Shown piece after piece: positions 32,631-43,272 of a DNA stretch of 64,000 nucleotides (position 1 is the first letter of the stretch; every line of letters starts with the position of its first letter). Origin of the DNA: Trichuris trichiura (lineage: Eukaryota; Nematoda; Enoplea; Trichinellida; Trichuridae); NCBI GenBank assembly GCA_037903355.1, contig JBAJFE010000005.1, positions 1,550,001-1,614,000 of the forward strand, given 5' to 3'. The translations under genes and the position numbers were made by a program. The notes beneath the pieces are model-generated. The model was not told where the DNA came from. It saw only the letters and a list, made by a program, of their open reading frames with translations, and did no database searches.

Positions 32631-34978
32631 TTGTTTTTCAACTCGCGTTAGGCCAAATAAACATTTCCGAGTTGCCGTTGCAAAAATGCTGCGAATTTTC
32701 CTCTTCTTTTTCGCAAATCAACAACTTATTTTAAGTGGTACCTGATCATCATTATTAGGTTACTGTAATTTGTGTTGGACCAGAAAAAAATGGCATTACC
32801 GCGATTGCTTCTTTTCTAAAAGCTTTTTTCCGTTCGGGACGAAACGTATTTTTAAAGAATTTAGTCTTTTGTAATCGTAATCATTGCGGCTTTTTCAGAG
32901 CTTAAGAAAAAGCAAAATAATCGCCTAGTCCCCTACTCGTCGGCACAATTTCGTGCCGCTCACGTTTTCTGCACGAAACGCTAGTCAGTCTGCGTTGTAT
33001 TTATGGAAACTTAATATGGGTTAATGCAGGTAACACAGTATGAATTCAAAATGTGTTGATGTTCACGTCCTTTCCTACTGTATTTTTTATGAAGTGTTTC
33101 AATCAACGGTTGCCGGTTGTTTTTGTTCAAAAAGGTGACTTGCGTAACTGCTCAATCAACCCGGCAAGGTGAGTAATATTTCTCGCCATATTAGGCTAAG
33201 CGATTCGGTGTATCTTAATTTTTCGCGAAAAAAAACTGCCCGCCAGACTGATTGCTTGCTTACCTTTCTTGGTTAGAATACAACTGCCGAAGCAAAATTT
33301 TTTCCAACATCTAACAGAGCTATTTAACTTGCGCTTACTGCGACACTTACGTTGCAAAATTAGGGATTCAGCATGCTCGCTACTATACTTTAAGCCTAAA
33401 GGAACGTTTGTTGCCACCATACGAGAGATGGGTATTATCTGTCTTGTAAGTGGGCGTATTTCGCGCTTAAAACTACTGCAGACTCTGAAAAAACGCTTAA
33501 TCGAACTATAGTTCAGTGTTTATTGGTCATCGCACGTCAACTCAAACGAACAATGAACATGCCAAATTGAAAACGGTTATCACTGCCAAAGGATGCAACG
33601 GTTCAACACATTTCAGCTTTCTTTTCTTTTTTTCGTTGTAACTTCAGGCAGTGGCTGTCAGCTTTCGTTTCATCGAACTTCTCTTGCAAGTGGTACGTAG
33701 TCTCTTGTTAGGCGTTTCCTCATCAATGCAGCAAATGGCGCAATGTCACAGCATTGAGTAGGGGTAGCATATCCTCTTTGCTCCCTTGCTGAGTCATTGG
33801 ATAGCGCCCATTGCGTCTGCAACCGATTCGTTGGAAAGCGCTTGTCAGAGCGCTTGTTAAAACCAACTTACCGGCAAACAAGCAGAGCAATGGACTGATT
33901 ACGTGTCACAGCGCGACACTCACCTGACGTTTGAATTTAAACTGCGCGTAAAGCTGATTCGCAGGTTACAATATTCGTTTAATGTCAATATCTCCCTGGA
34001 AAAATCAAGTTAAAAGCGGTGAACAGTTTTGCGTAAATATTAATTAGCGTGCTCTTGTTTTATTTATTTATAAAAATTTGTTTTTATCAATTTTATGTTT
34101 CAGGCAGCAGTTTGTATTAATCGCTTTGTTCCTCCTTTTGAGTTACGGTAAGCTTTTTGCTGAAATGCTAGCAATAAACAACGCCAAGCTGAGTTGCTTT
34201 TGCCACGTTATGCTTTCCAGAAACGTCATTTGTCAAATAGCTAAAAGCCGAAGTGTTTATCTAAGCATTGTATGGAGGCTTTGTAAGGCTTTTCCGAGTT
34301 TTAAGCACATGCTGCTAGTTTGACTTCATTTGGAGTGGCTTGTTCTTGACGAGTAGCAAAGTGTTGGAGCAGCTGTTTATTCCGCAATCGTAAAATACGG
34401 CAGTGTGACACGTAGGCAAGGCTTGTTCTACGCACGTAGCGTTTTGTTAAGTCGTACCATGCAGGTACGACGTTTTTCTTTATCTTCAAGCAGCTCTCTT
34501 CATTTTCTAATCGTTATCTGTTGCGGAAAGCGCATTTACATTGCAAAGTTTTCTCTTGAACTTTTTGAATAATCGAAATGTGCACACACTGACTAGACGA
34601 CGATTTATCATTTGCAAAGTGTGCCTTTTTTTGCAGCCAATCTTCCGTTGGGTTGCACGTGTCAGCTCGCATTCATTACGTTGGTCAGTAGGCTTTTTTA
34701 GTTTGCGCACCATTCGTGCTCTTGCACGTGCCGCTGATTGATTACGGTCATCGAAGATTACATGAAGACGACGATTTGTGTCGTACCGCTTTAACCATAC
34801 GCGCTCAGATCGCTTTCTCAATTTTGTTGATGCAAGTCGCTGCGCGCACAGTGCTTCCTATTGTAGACACAGGAGAGCCCCTCGCGTTTGGCTTTGCGCT
34901 TCCAGTTGGCATTTTGCCCAATGGCTAAGAATCGTTGCTTAACTTTTATTTCAAACGTTTCTTTCAAGGTAAGACGCG
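32631..34978. other. Gene-free gap holding dispersed repeat copy A
   Basis: About 2.35 kb between the tetraspanin and MECR. It carries repeat copy A (33583-33985) with diverged flanks. The remaining open frames (for example plus 34078-34323, minus 34507-34821) have no recognised domain. TACTGTA is present near 32761. Confidence 0.45.
33583..33985 (+). repeat. Dispersed repeat, copy A
   Basis: The sequence matches copy B at 41781 almost base for base over about 230 bp, beginning CAAATGGCGCAATGTCACAG and running through GCTGAGTCATTGGATAGCGC, GCAATGGACTGATTACGTG and CTGATTCGCAGGTTA. Weaker similarity extends several hundred bp on both sides (CGCTTAAAAC, a TTTATTGGTC box and a T-rich 3' flank). 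No coding frame is shared between copies, and no terminal repeat or target duplication was found. Confidence 0.85.
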
Positions 34979-36127
34979 ATGATTGGTTCCCTCCGTTTGA
35001 AATTGCTACCGCTGCTCCAAAGGGGGACAACGACGACAGCAATGCGAACACTTACATCCCAACAGATCGAGTACTCCGAATGGGGTGACCCCTTAGCAGT
35101 GTTAAAGTTCGCCACTCGGGAAGTACCGTCGCCAAAAGAAGACGAAGTTCGTTACAAGTTTTTGGCATCAGCAATCAATCCAGCCGATATAAATACCATT
35201 CAAGGCGTCTATCCAATCAGACCGGAAATTCCCGCCGTCGCCGGAATGGAAGGCGTTATGCGTATAGAAGAAGTTGGTGCTAAAGTTAAAGACCTCAAAG
35301 TTGGAGATAAGGTTATTCCAAGGTCGGCCATCTTTGGTGCTTGGCGTTCGGCTGGCGTTACAACACCGAACCAACTAATCAAAGTTTCAAACGAACTAGA
35401 TGATGTTCAGGCTGCCACTATTACAGTAAATCCTTCAACTGCCTACCGTATGCTAAAAGACTACGTCGATCTACAACCTGGTGACGTCATTCTACAAAAT
35501 GGTGCCAACAGCGCTGTTGGTCAATTGATTATTCAATTGTGCAGCGAATTTAAGATAACGTCGGTGAATTTAATACGAGACGGTAAACAAGACGAAAAGG
35601 AAACAAAATTGTACTTGGAAGAATTGGGCGCCGATTTTGTGTTTACCCAATCCGAGTTTAAGGCAAGCACGCAATTTTGCTGCAAAGCTGTTGCCGCTTA
35701 GAGAGAATGATGGCCACTTTTGTGTTTTCAGAAGCAAGGAAGAGCTCTATTCAAAGGGAAACTGGCGGCGCCCAAGTTGGCGCTCAACTGCGTCTCGGGT
35801 CCGGAGACAATTTACATGGCCGGCTCGTTGGCACCCAAAGGCAAATTGGTCACCTACGGCGGCATGTCCAAGCAACCGTTGCAAATTCCAACCGGCGTAT
35901 TCATCTTTAAGGGAATTGAATTGCACGGCTACTGGCTGACACTGTGGAATGAGCAACCTGAAAATCAAAACGAGCGCCTTAAAACACTCGACTACTTAAG
36001 TGGTCTTTTGATAAAACATAAATTGAAAATGCCAAAATTCGAGCCGGTCCTAATTAAAGACTACCGCAACGCAGTAGAAGCGACGCTTCATGGTCACGGA
36101 CGAAAGAAAATTTTCGTTTTTGAATGA
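34979..36127 (+). CDS. MECR: Mitochondrial trans-2-enoyl-CoA/ACP reductase
   Basis: MECR performs the last, NADPH-dependent reduction of mitochondrial fatty acid synthesis, which supplies octanoyl-ACP for lipoic acid. The start MIGSLRLKLLPLLQRG is a basic targeting peptide. The MDR-fold signature follows: SAINPADINTIQGVYPIRPE (the Tyr aligns with the catalytic Tyr of the family), IPAVAGMEGVMRIEEVGAKV, GDKVIPRSAIFGAWRSAGV, VNPSTAYRMLKDYVDLQPGD and ILQNGANSAVGQLIIQLCSE. Exon 2 resumes with KQGRALFKGKLAAPKLALNC, KGKLVTYGGMSKQPLQIP and IELHGYWLTLWNEQ, ending GRKKIFVFE. The single intron (35663-35731) begins GC instead of GT (AAG|GCAAGC...TTTTCAG). Without splicing, the frame stops 12 codons later, so the GC-AG intron is required. 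Confidence 0.93.
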
Positions 36128-36347
36128 TCAGTCAGTTTATGCAAATTTTTACCCAACTCCCTTGAATGATCACTTTGCTTTTTTTGTTTGTTTAGAAGTC
36201 GGCTGACGCTTGACAGTCTCTATTTCGAGCTGGTCGTTTAAAGGGTGCGCTTCGGTAGTGTGTTACATGGTGATGCGCAGGTGTTCTTTGCTCTCTCGCA
36301 ATGGCAAAGGGACTGGTTTTTCACGCTCGCGGATCGGCAATAAATTT

Positions 36348-36923
36348 TTATTGAAAACTTCTCTTCACGTGCATGTCCGACAAGAGTTCGTCCAACTCGG
36401 CGTCGTCAATTTTGCTTTCCAAACTGACAACACAGAAAAAAGTGAATTTCAACGGGCGAATAACATTGTTTACCTTGGAATAAGAGCTTTCGCCTCTTCG
36501 GCGGTGTCTGGGCATAGGTTTGCCAACTGCATCATTTCAAACTTGTGAAACGGCTTAGTGCTTAGCAGTCTGCAATCGAGAAATCTTTTTTTTTTATCAA
36601 AGAAAAATGTACGCTTACTGTCGGACGGTTCGTATTGTGTCTCTGTTTCTAAATTTGGACATTCTCTGCGCGTAGCTGTGGCATTTCAAGAACACTTCGG
36701 ACATTTCGGTAATTTCCTCTTCTTGCTCCAATTGTTTTCGGCGAAATTCAAGTAGCAAAAAAACTTCGGAGGTCAAAAGCGTATCGGCTTCTTCGAATTC
36801 TAAAAAAACAAACGACTATTTCGGGTCGACTGTTGTAATCTTAGCGCGTTAACCTCTTGGAAACTTCAGTTCGGCCGCGTTTTCAACTTCCGTTCCTTCT
36901 TCAATCGGACCGCTCGTATTCAT
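36348..36923 (-). CDS. POLR2D: RNA polymerase II subunit RPB4
   Basis: RPB4 forms the Rpb4/7 stalk of RNA polymerase II. Exons read on the minus strand give [23 protein letters not shown] then [20 protein letters not shown] (human [21 protein letters not shown]), [32 protein letters not shown] (human RFKNRETIASVR), [31 protein letters not shown], and the final exon [20 protein letters not shown] then KRSFQ and stop at 36348. Four short exons, about 140 residues, as expected. The start codon lies about 510 bp from the SART1 start in head-to-head arrangement; its 3' end converges on MECR (220 bp). Confidence 0.94.
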
Positions 36924-37160
36924 TGTACAAACAAGCTTAAATTTTTAAAAAAACTTAAGAAAAACCTTTAAAACCTATGCATTTCATCGCACCTGAGCGG
37001 CAACAACTAAACTGAGCGACAAGGAACAAAAATTGAAGCGTTAAGACAAACTTGATGCTAAGCCTACCGTAAAAGTGCCCTCAGGTTGTTATCAACAACC
37101 GCTGCTCCTACAAGCTTGGCATAGCAATACTGGGAATGACAACGATTCGTTTAAAAAAGT

Positions 37161-37462
37161 ATGAGCCGTCTATTTGCTGAATTTTCGACAAACCATTTGG
37201 AAGAGGTAAGCATTCTAGGTATACTGTATAATAAAACCTGCACATCATAAAATTCGTTTCGCTTTTGTAGCGAAAACAGACCGAATTGGTAGCGAAATTT
37301 TTGATATAGGTATTAGTTTTCGAGTTGGAAAGGATCAGGTGAGCTTATTTGGTTGTATTCTACTGCGTCGACTAGTTTGCTGCGGTCCAGTTACTCGCTG
37401 GGGCGGTTGGAAAAAGACTTTTTGCCATTTTGCGATGGGTTCGAAGAATCGCGGCGCCGTAA
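37161..37462 (+). other. Spliced leader-region open frames upstream of and overlapping SART1
   Basis: ATG 37161 begins a 15-codon exon (MSRLFAEFSTNHLEE) with a good GTAAGC donor at 37206. Exon-like 37271-37338 then reads KTDRIGSEIFDIGISFRVGK in one frame. After a possible 37-nt intron (37339-37375) this frame continues as FAAVQLLAGAVGKRLFAILR to TAA 37460-37462, overlapping the SART1 start. The first exon does not join the second in phase, so I cannot assemble one protein. It may be the spliced 5' leader of SART1 with upstream frames, or a small separate gene. Confidence 0.3.
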
Positions 37463-40400
37463 GCGAAAAGGACGCTGATGGCCGTTCGGTGAAGTCTGAT
37501 AAGTCGCCGGAGCGTAAGAAAAGCCGAAAAAGGCGAAGAGACAGAAGTGGAAGTCGCAAGCAAGTGGACGGATCGCCCGAGCGATCGGTGAGGCCAGAAG
37601 CTAACCAAATCAGGGACTCAGATTTACTCTCAGATGATGGCAGAGGTGGTGATAATGACGATAGACTTGTTGCCACCTCGTCTAACGAAATTTCATTGAG
37701 CATTGAGGAAACAAAGTAAGCAGCGTTTACGTTCCTCCGCTTTGTTTTCCAAATGTCCGTTCCAGTAAGCTTCGCGAAAAATTGGGTTTGCCTCCGTTGC
37801 AACTTGAATCGGAAGTTGTCGTCGAAGATTTAGCCGACGAAAACGGCGAAGCTGTAGAAGGCAGTAAGCAAGAATTGCCCTTTGAATAGGAATATTTAAT
37901 TTTCCTTTTTTTTTACCGTCAGAATTAGTGACCGTCGAGGGAAGTCAGTTTGTACACAAACCGGCCGCCGATTTGACCACGAAAAAGGAGCAGCAGGCCA
38001 TACGCGAAAAGTTGCAAACTTTAAAGGAGAAGCGAAAGTTGCTTGAAAAATTCAAGTTGCCTTTTGCCGCTTTCCAATTTTTTCCATACAACATTTCCGC
38101 TTGCTTGCTTAGAAATGCGTCAAATTTGATTGGCGACGAAGATGAGGAGGAGGTGGACGATTCGGCGTCCGCTTGGGTGCTTAAGTCGCGAAGACTTGAG
38201 GAGGAACGTCGTCTTGCCGAAAAAAGGGTTACAAGAAACCGCCTTAACCGACCTTTCTTTTTTCCAACCATTCTTTAGGCGAAGGAGTTTGAAGAAGTCG
38301 ACGAGCAAATAACCAAATTAGAAGAGCATGAAATGCGCGCCCAACCAAAGAATAAAGTAATAAATTTTTACGCGCATCTTTTATATTTTAATAATTTCAG
38401 GCGTACGTTTCCAAACATTTGGCAGGTATGACAGTTCGTCATTCCAAAGAAAAGTTCGTCGAAGGTCACGAGACCGTCCTCGTTTTGGAAGATAAGGGTA
38501 AAGTTGTCCTTTTTTTAATACCATCTTTTTAAGTTGTTGCACTTCGCTGACGTGACGTCATGAACGCGTCTTTGATTCGGCCATGTTTTGCCATTGCAAA
38601 AATAGACTAATCAGCTTTGAGCAAAGTTAACCAATCAGCACTGCCCAAAATAGACGAATCATCATTAGGCATGTATTTGTCCTAAATTGACAGCGCATTT
38701 GCGCATTTTAGAAGTGCTGGATGAGGGCGAAGACGTGTTGATTAATCCCGCGTTGACCGACTACGAAAAGTGGGAGAAGAATGTGGAAAACAGAAAAAGA
38801 AAACCCGACTACAATCCGTTCGAGTTTGACGAATTCGACGAAATGGGATTGGTCCGTTCGAAACTTTGCAAAGCTTCCATTAGCTTTATGCTCGTTTTGC
38901 TTCTTTAGGTGAAGGAGAAAGTATTGCTGAAAAAATACGACGAGGTATTGGACGGCGAGAAAAAAGACTACTTTAAATTAGGTGACTAATCCCGCGCATA
39001 CGCGTTATTATGTAAATTTATATGATAAAGGTTTCGTCTGTAGGTGACGAGGGAATTGTGGACGTCAAAAAAGAGGCGGAATTACTGCGCTTGCGCGCTG
39101 AGCTGCGTAAGGGTGAGCAAAGTTTGGAATCCGCCCCAAAGCAACTTGCTCGCGAGTATTACACGCCCGAAGAAATGGTACAATTCAAAAAGCCGAAGAA
39201 GCGAGTTAAGAAAATACGAAAGACAAATCCTTCCGCTTTTATTGACGAAATAGCCGCCAATGCGGTTGTCAGCGATATGGATTACGGTAGCAGATCTCGC
39301 GGTCGCGGACGGAAAAAGGAAGAATACGAAGAAGCGACGACTACGATGAAAGAAGAACCTGCCGACGCTACGATGGACGCTTTGTCGTCAATTGTTTTGG
39401 CTTCGGGTTTGGCCAATTGCCAACATTTTAAAAATTTAAAAAGTTCTCACACTTTAGACGACGCCGAGATAAAGACGGAAAGTTTGGACGACGTTATTGT
39501 TGAAGATGAAGCCGAGGAGGAGTTGCAAACTTTGCTCAGCCGCGCGCGCAGAGCAAAGTTGGCCGAACGTTGCCGCGAAGAGTTTAGGCTTACGGCGGAT
39601 AAGATTTCGGAAATAACGTGCAATCGATCGAACGACGAAGTTGCGGTTAAAAGCGAGCCGCCAACTGCCGGTGTTGTTTTTGATTCCATTTCGGAATACT
39701 GTCGCGGTCTTGGCGACATTCCAACGTATGGTCGTTCGGGCAATCGCGAAGCAACCGACATTGTTTACTTTGACACGCCGCCCGTTGAGGAGGAGGATGA
39801 AGAGGAGAAAAAGAAGAAAAAGAAAAAGGAAAAAGAGGATACAGCCGGAAAATGGGTTGAAGCTGATTTTATGGGCAAACCAAAAAAGCATACGCCATCG
39901 TCGGACGAGGTGACGTCACCCGCATCGTCACGTTTTTATCCATTCGTATAAATGGCGATTGGATTTTTAGTCGGACGAAGAAGTCGATATGCAACCTGTT
40001 TTGGAAGCCGAACCTGAAGCCAGTCACAGCGTTACTGCGGCGTTGAAACTTGCCACGCGTAAAGGTTATCTTGGAAGAAGTGGCGATGGAAATGCCGGCA
40101 ACCTTCGGCTGTCTCATCTGCAAGCCAAGAAGTTCACTATTGTCGATAAGCAATTCCAGTATGTCCTTCTTTTCTTCGAGATAATGTTTACTAATCGATT
40201 TTTTTCAAAAATTAACAGCGATATTGACGATAAGTATGCAAAAAAGTTGGAGCGTATGGGCAGTTCAGGCGGTGGTCCGGTGACTGACTTTAAAGAAAAA
40301 CGAGGCTATCAACCTGAAGTGAAATTGGAGTACGCGGACGAAAGCGGCCGTCTAATGGACGCTAAAGACGCTTTCCGTTATTTATCTTGGAAATTTCACG

Positions 40401-40643
40401 GAAAGACGCCCGGAAAAAGGAAAATAGAAAAGCGCACAAAGAAGGCAATGGAAAACGAGGTAAACGATCGAGTTGAAATGATTTATAGTCGTATTTGAAT
40501 TATTTTGTTTTTTTTAGCTTATGAATCAAATGAGTTCGACGGACACCCCATTGCACACGCTTGAAAAGCAGCTGGAGAAGCAAAAGCAGTTGAAAGCTCC
40601 GTACATAGTTCTCAGCGGCAGCGCTAGAAAAGAACCATTTTAA
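37435..40643 (+). CDS. SART1: U4/U6.U5 tri-snRNP-associated protein 1 (Snu66)
   Basis: SART1/Snu66 is needed to recruit the U4/U6.U5 tri-snRNP to the pre-spliceosome. The start MGSKNRGAVSEKD leads into an Arg/Ser/Lys-rich N-terminus and the conserved ISLSIEETNKLREKLGLPPL (human LSIEETNKLRAKLGLKPL). Then KEQQAIREKLQTLKEKRKLL, SASAWVLKSRRLEEERRLAE, HLAGMTVRHSKEKFVEGHET, KKPKKRVKKIRK, the short FGSRxRGRGR-like box DYGSRSRGRGRKK, ISEYCRGLGDIPTYGRSGNR, DDKYAKKLERM, VTDFKEKRGYQPEVKLEYAD, AFRYLSWKFHGKTPGKRKIE, MSSTDTPLHTLEKQLEKQKQ and PYIVLSGSARKE at the end. About nine exons, near the family length (about 800). One intron (after LVLEDK) is about 200 nt and holds a CRE-like palindrome. Confidence 0.95.
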
Positions 40644-43272
40644 GTACCGCCGCTGAAGCCATACTCTTTTATTTATTTATTTTTTAAAAAATTGATTTGT
40701 AATGCGTTCCGCTCCGCAGTTAAGTCGGAAAATTTGCCGCGCTTTTTTGCATTTATTAAATTCTAAAATTTGCATCCTGAACATCTTTATTGGTCTGTTA
40801 CAGTATACAACAGTTGCGCGGTAAACCCTGTTGCTGCTCCGGTTAGTATTGACAAGCGTTTCGAATTTGTAACGTTGGCTTTTTTTGGCGAGCCTTAATT
40901 TTTGTTGTCCCTTGGAAGCATGACGATGTAGCGACTTGTTTTTCTTGAAAACTAAGTCAGTTCAAGCGCGGCTTTGAAACATCCGGCTGAAAACGAAGAG
41001 TAAAGTATAACAAGTTCGGATGTTAGCGCCATTTACCAGTTGGTCCATTATCGTTTGCGAGCGGCTTCTGCAAACTTGAGCTGAACCTAAATACACTTTA
41101 TTACGGTAATCGTCCGGCAAAAGCGAGCTCTTTCGAGTGGAGCATATCGTAGAAGTCGTCCGAACCGGCTTGATGCGCACCGGCTTTACCGGTGAAAATG
41201 AATTTTGGTTGTCATGTTGCGCTGACTAAGTTTAAAAGTTTAAAGCTACAAGTGAATGATTTTCAGGTAATAATGAATTGAAATTCAAATTTTAAACAGC
41301 TGCAGCGCAAACGCCGGCACTCTTAGCGAGAAAGAAACAGCCTAACTACGAGTTTTTGAAATGACGTTCAAAACTGTGTCGGCAAAAAAATTCAACAAAT
41401 AATTTCGCAGATAATGTGCATTTTAAGGTTACAGGCGTACGAGAGTATTCGTCCATTTATGAGGGCAAAGAAGAAAGCGTCTATACGAGTGAATCCTAAT
41501 AACGTTAATAGTTTCTGAGTATTGCTTTTTTTAAATTCTCCAGTGAAACTAGAGAACCGTAACAGTTCTATGATGGTTTTGCTTTGCTCAAAAACAGCTC
41601 TAAAGTTTGTTTGCGAAATTTGCTTTTATCTCCCTTGTAATTGTACCTTCGCGCGCTTAAAACAAAACTACAGTAGTCGAAATACAGTTCAAATAGTTTT
41701 TATTGGTCAGTGTACAGTAACTTGGATTGTCAAGGAAGGCGATAATTTTTGAAAAAAAGTTATGATGTCACGCCGTTTTCGCCGCCAAAAGATGCAACGT
41801 TCAAACATTTCGACTTTGCTTTTTCTTCTTCGTTGTAACTTCAGTAATCTCTGTCGGCTTTACTTTCATCGGACTTCTTTTGCAAGTGACGCCCTTTGAA
41901 AAACAAAGGTTCTGAGGTGGTCCACCGTTAGGCATTTCTTCATCTCTGTAGCAAATGGCGCAATGTCACAGCATTGTATAGGGGTAGCATATCCTCTTTG
42001 CTCCCTTGCTGAGTCATTGGATAGCGCCCATTGCGTCTGCAACCGATTCGTTGGAAAGCGCTTGTGAGAGCGCTTGTTCAAACCAACTTACCGGCAAACA
42101 AGCAGAGCAATGGACTGATTACGTGCCACAGCGCGACAGTCACTTGACGTTTAAATTTAAACTGCGCGTATGACTGATTCGCAGGTTAATATAATACTTT
42201 AATGTCAATTCTCATCAAAATATCAATTTGAAAGCGGCGGACAGTTTTTGCACAGATAGATATTTTTCCGCCCCTGTTGTATTTATCTAGAAAACATGTC
42301 CTTAACGTTTTTGTGTTTTGGCCAGTAGTTTATTTTATTAATTTTTTTGCCCCCATTTCAGTGTTACTATATGTTTTTCATTGACCTACTGACGGCGCAG
42401 TAAGATTATTAACTGAAGCCGCGTAAAATACTTTCGCAACAGTGCATGCTTCATTTTGCTGACTAACTCAGAAATCAGCTTCTGTGTAACTATTTGAATA
42501 TTGTTCATCATCAGTTGGCAATGTCGTAACAACAGAAGCACACCGAATTGAGCTTATTATGTCAAATCTTAATTTCAGAGAACTGCGCTACTTTCATCAT
42601 TTGTCATGTCCGCGTGTTCGCTGGAAATATCAAACCGATGATCTGGCGGTTCTATTAGTTTTATTTTGAGGTTTCACAGCGGCGGTTTGAAAGTGACTTC
42701 TAAAGATTAAAAAAGCATCGAAATTTTTAAATTTTTCATGCGCAATCACAAAATGTCTTACACATTTTTTCTAGGCAAGATGTGGTTCCTTGTTCACTTT
42801 GCACAATTTAGCAGTTCCGATGGTTGCGCTGTTATTATTTCTTAAGTTCTTATTGTCTTTAATCGATGACGTGATTGAATTGTCATTAAGCGCCTTTACA
42901 TTAAGCAAACTCCTAAATTTAAGCGGGAAATAATGAAAAAATGTAGGCAATAAATATTACTTTGTGAAGTTTAAAACAGGATTAGTTGTTTTTTCCATAT
43001 CTCCAAGCTATTTTTATAAAAGATGGGCTGCAAGTGTTTAACATATCTCTACGCAGGTTAATGATTCTTTAGACATCTTATGAATTTTTAATTCGCTCTA
43101 AATGTCTTGCAATGATATATCGGCAGGTTTATTGCACAGCTTTTTCGCTCGCTGGTCCTTGTGGAAGACTAAACCTGACTATCTATAATGCCCGTACCTT
43201 TCATTCTGTAATCTACCGTTGACTGCTTAGTATTTTCTTTTCGCTCGACGGTTTGGGAAAATTGTTAGCAAA
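40644..43272. other. Gene-free gap holding dispersed repeat copy B
   Basis: About 2.6 kb between SART1 and CCT3, AT-rich and without a supportable gene. It contains copy B of the dispersed repeat and two TTTATTGGTC boxes, each followed within about 15 nt by TACAGTA (about 40788-40806 and 41698-41717). Confidence 0.45.
41781..42206 (+). repeat. Dispersed repeat, copy B
   Basis: Near-identical to copy A over 41947-42187, including GCATATCCTCTTTGCTCCCT, GCGTCTGCAACCGATTCGTT and CGGCAAACAAGCAGAGCAAT. The same orientation as copies A and C. The 5' part has diverged more and carries a roughly 30-bp insertion relative to copy A. Confidence 0.85.
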
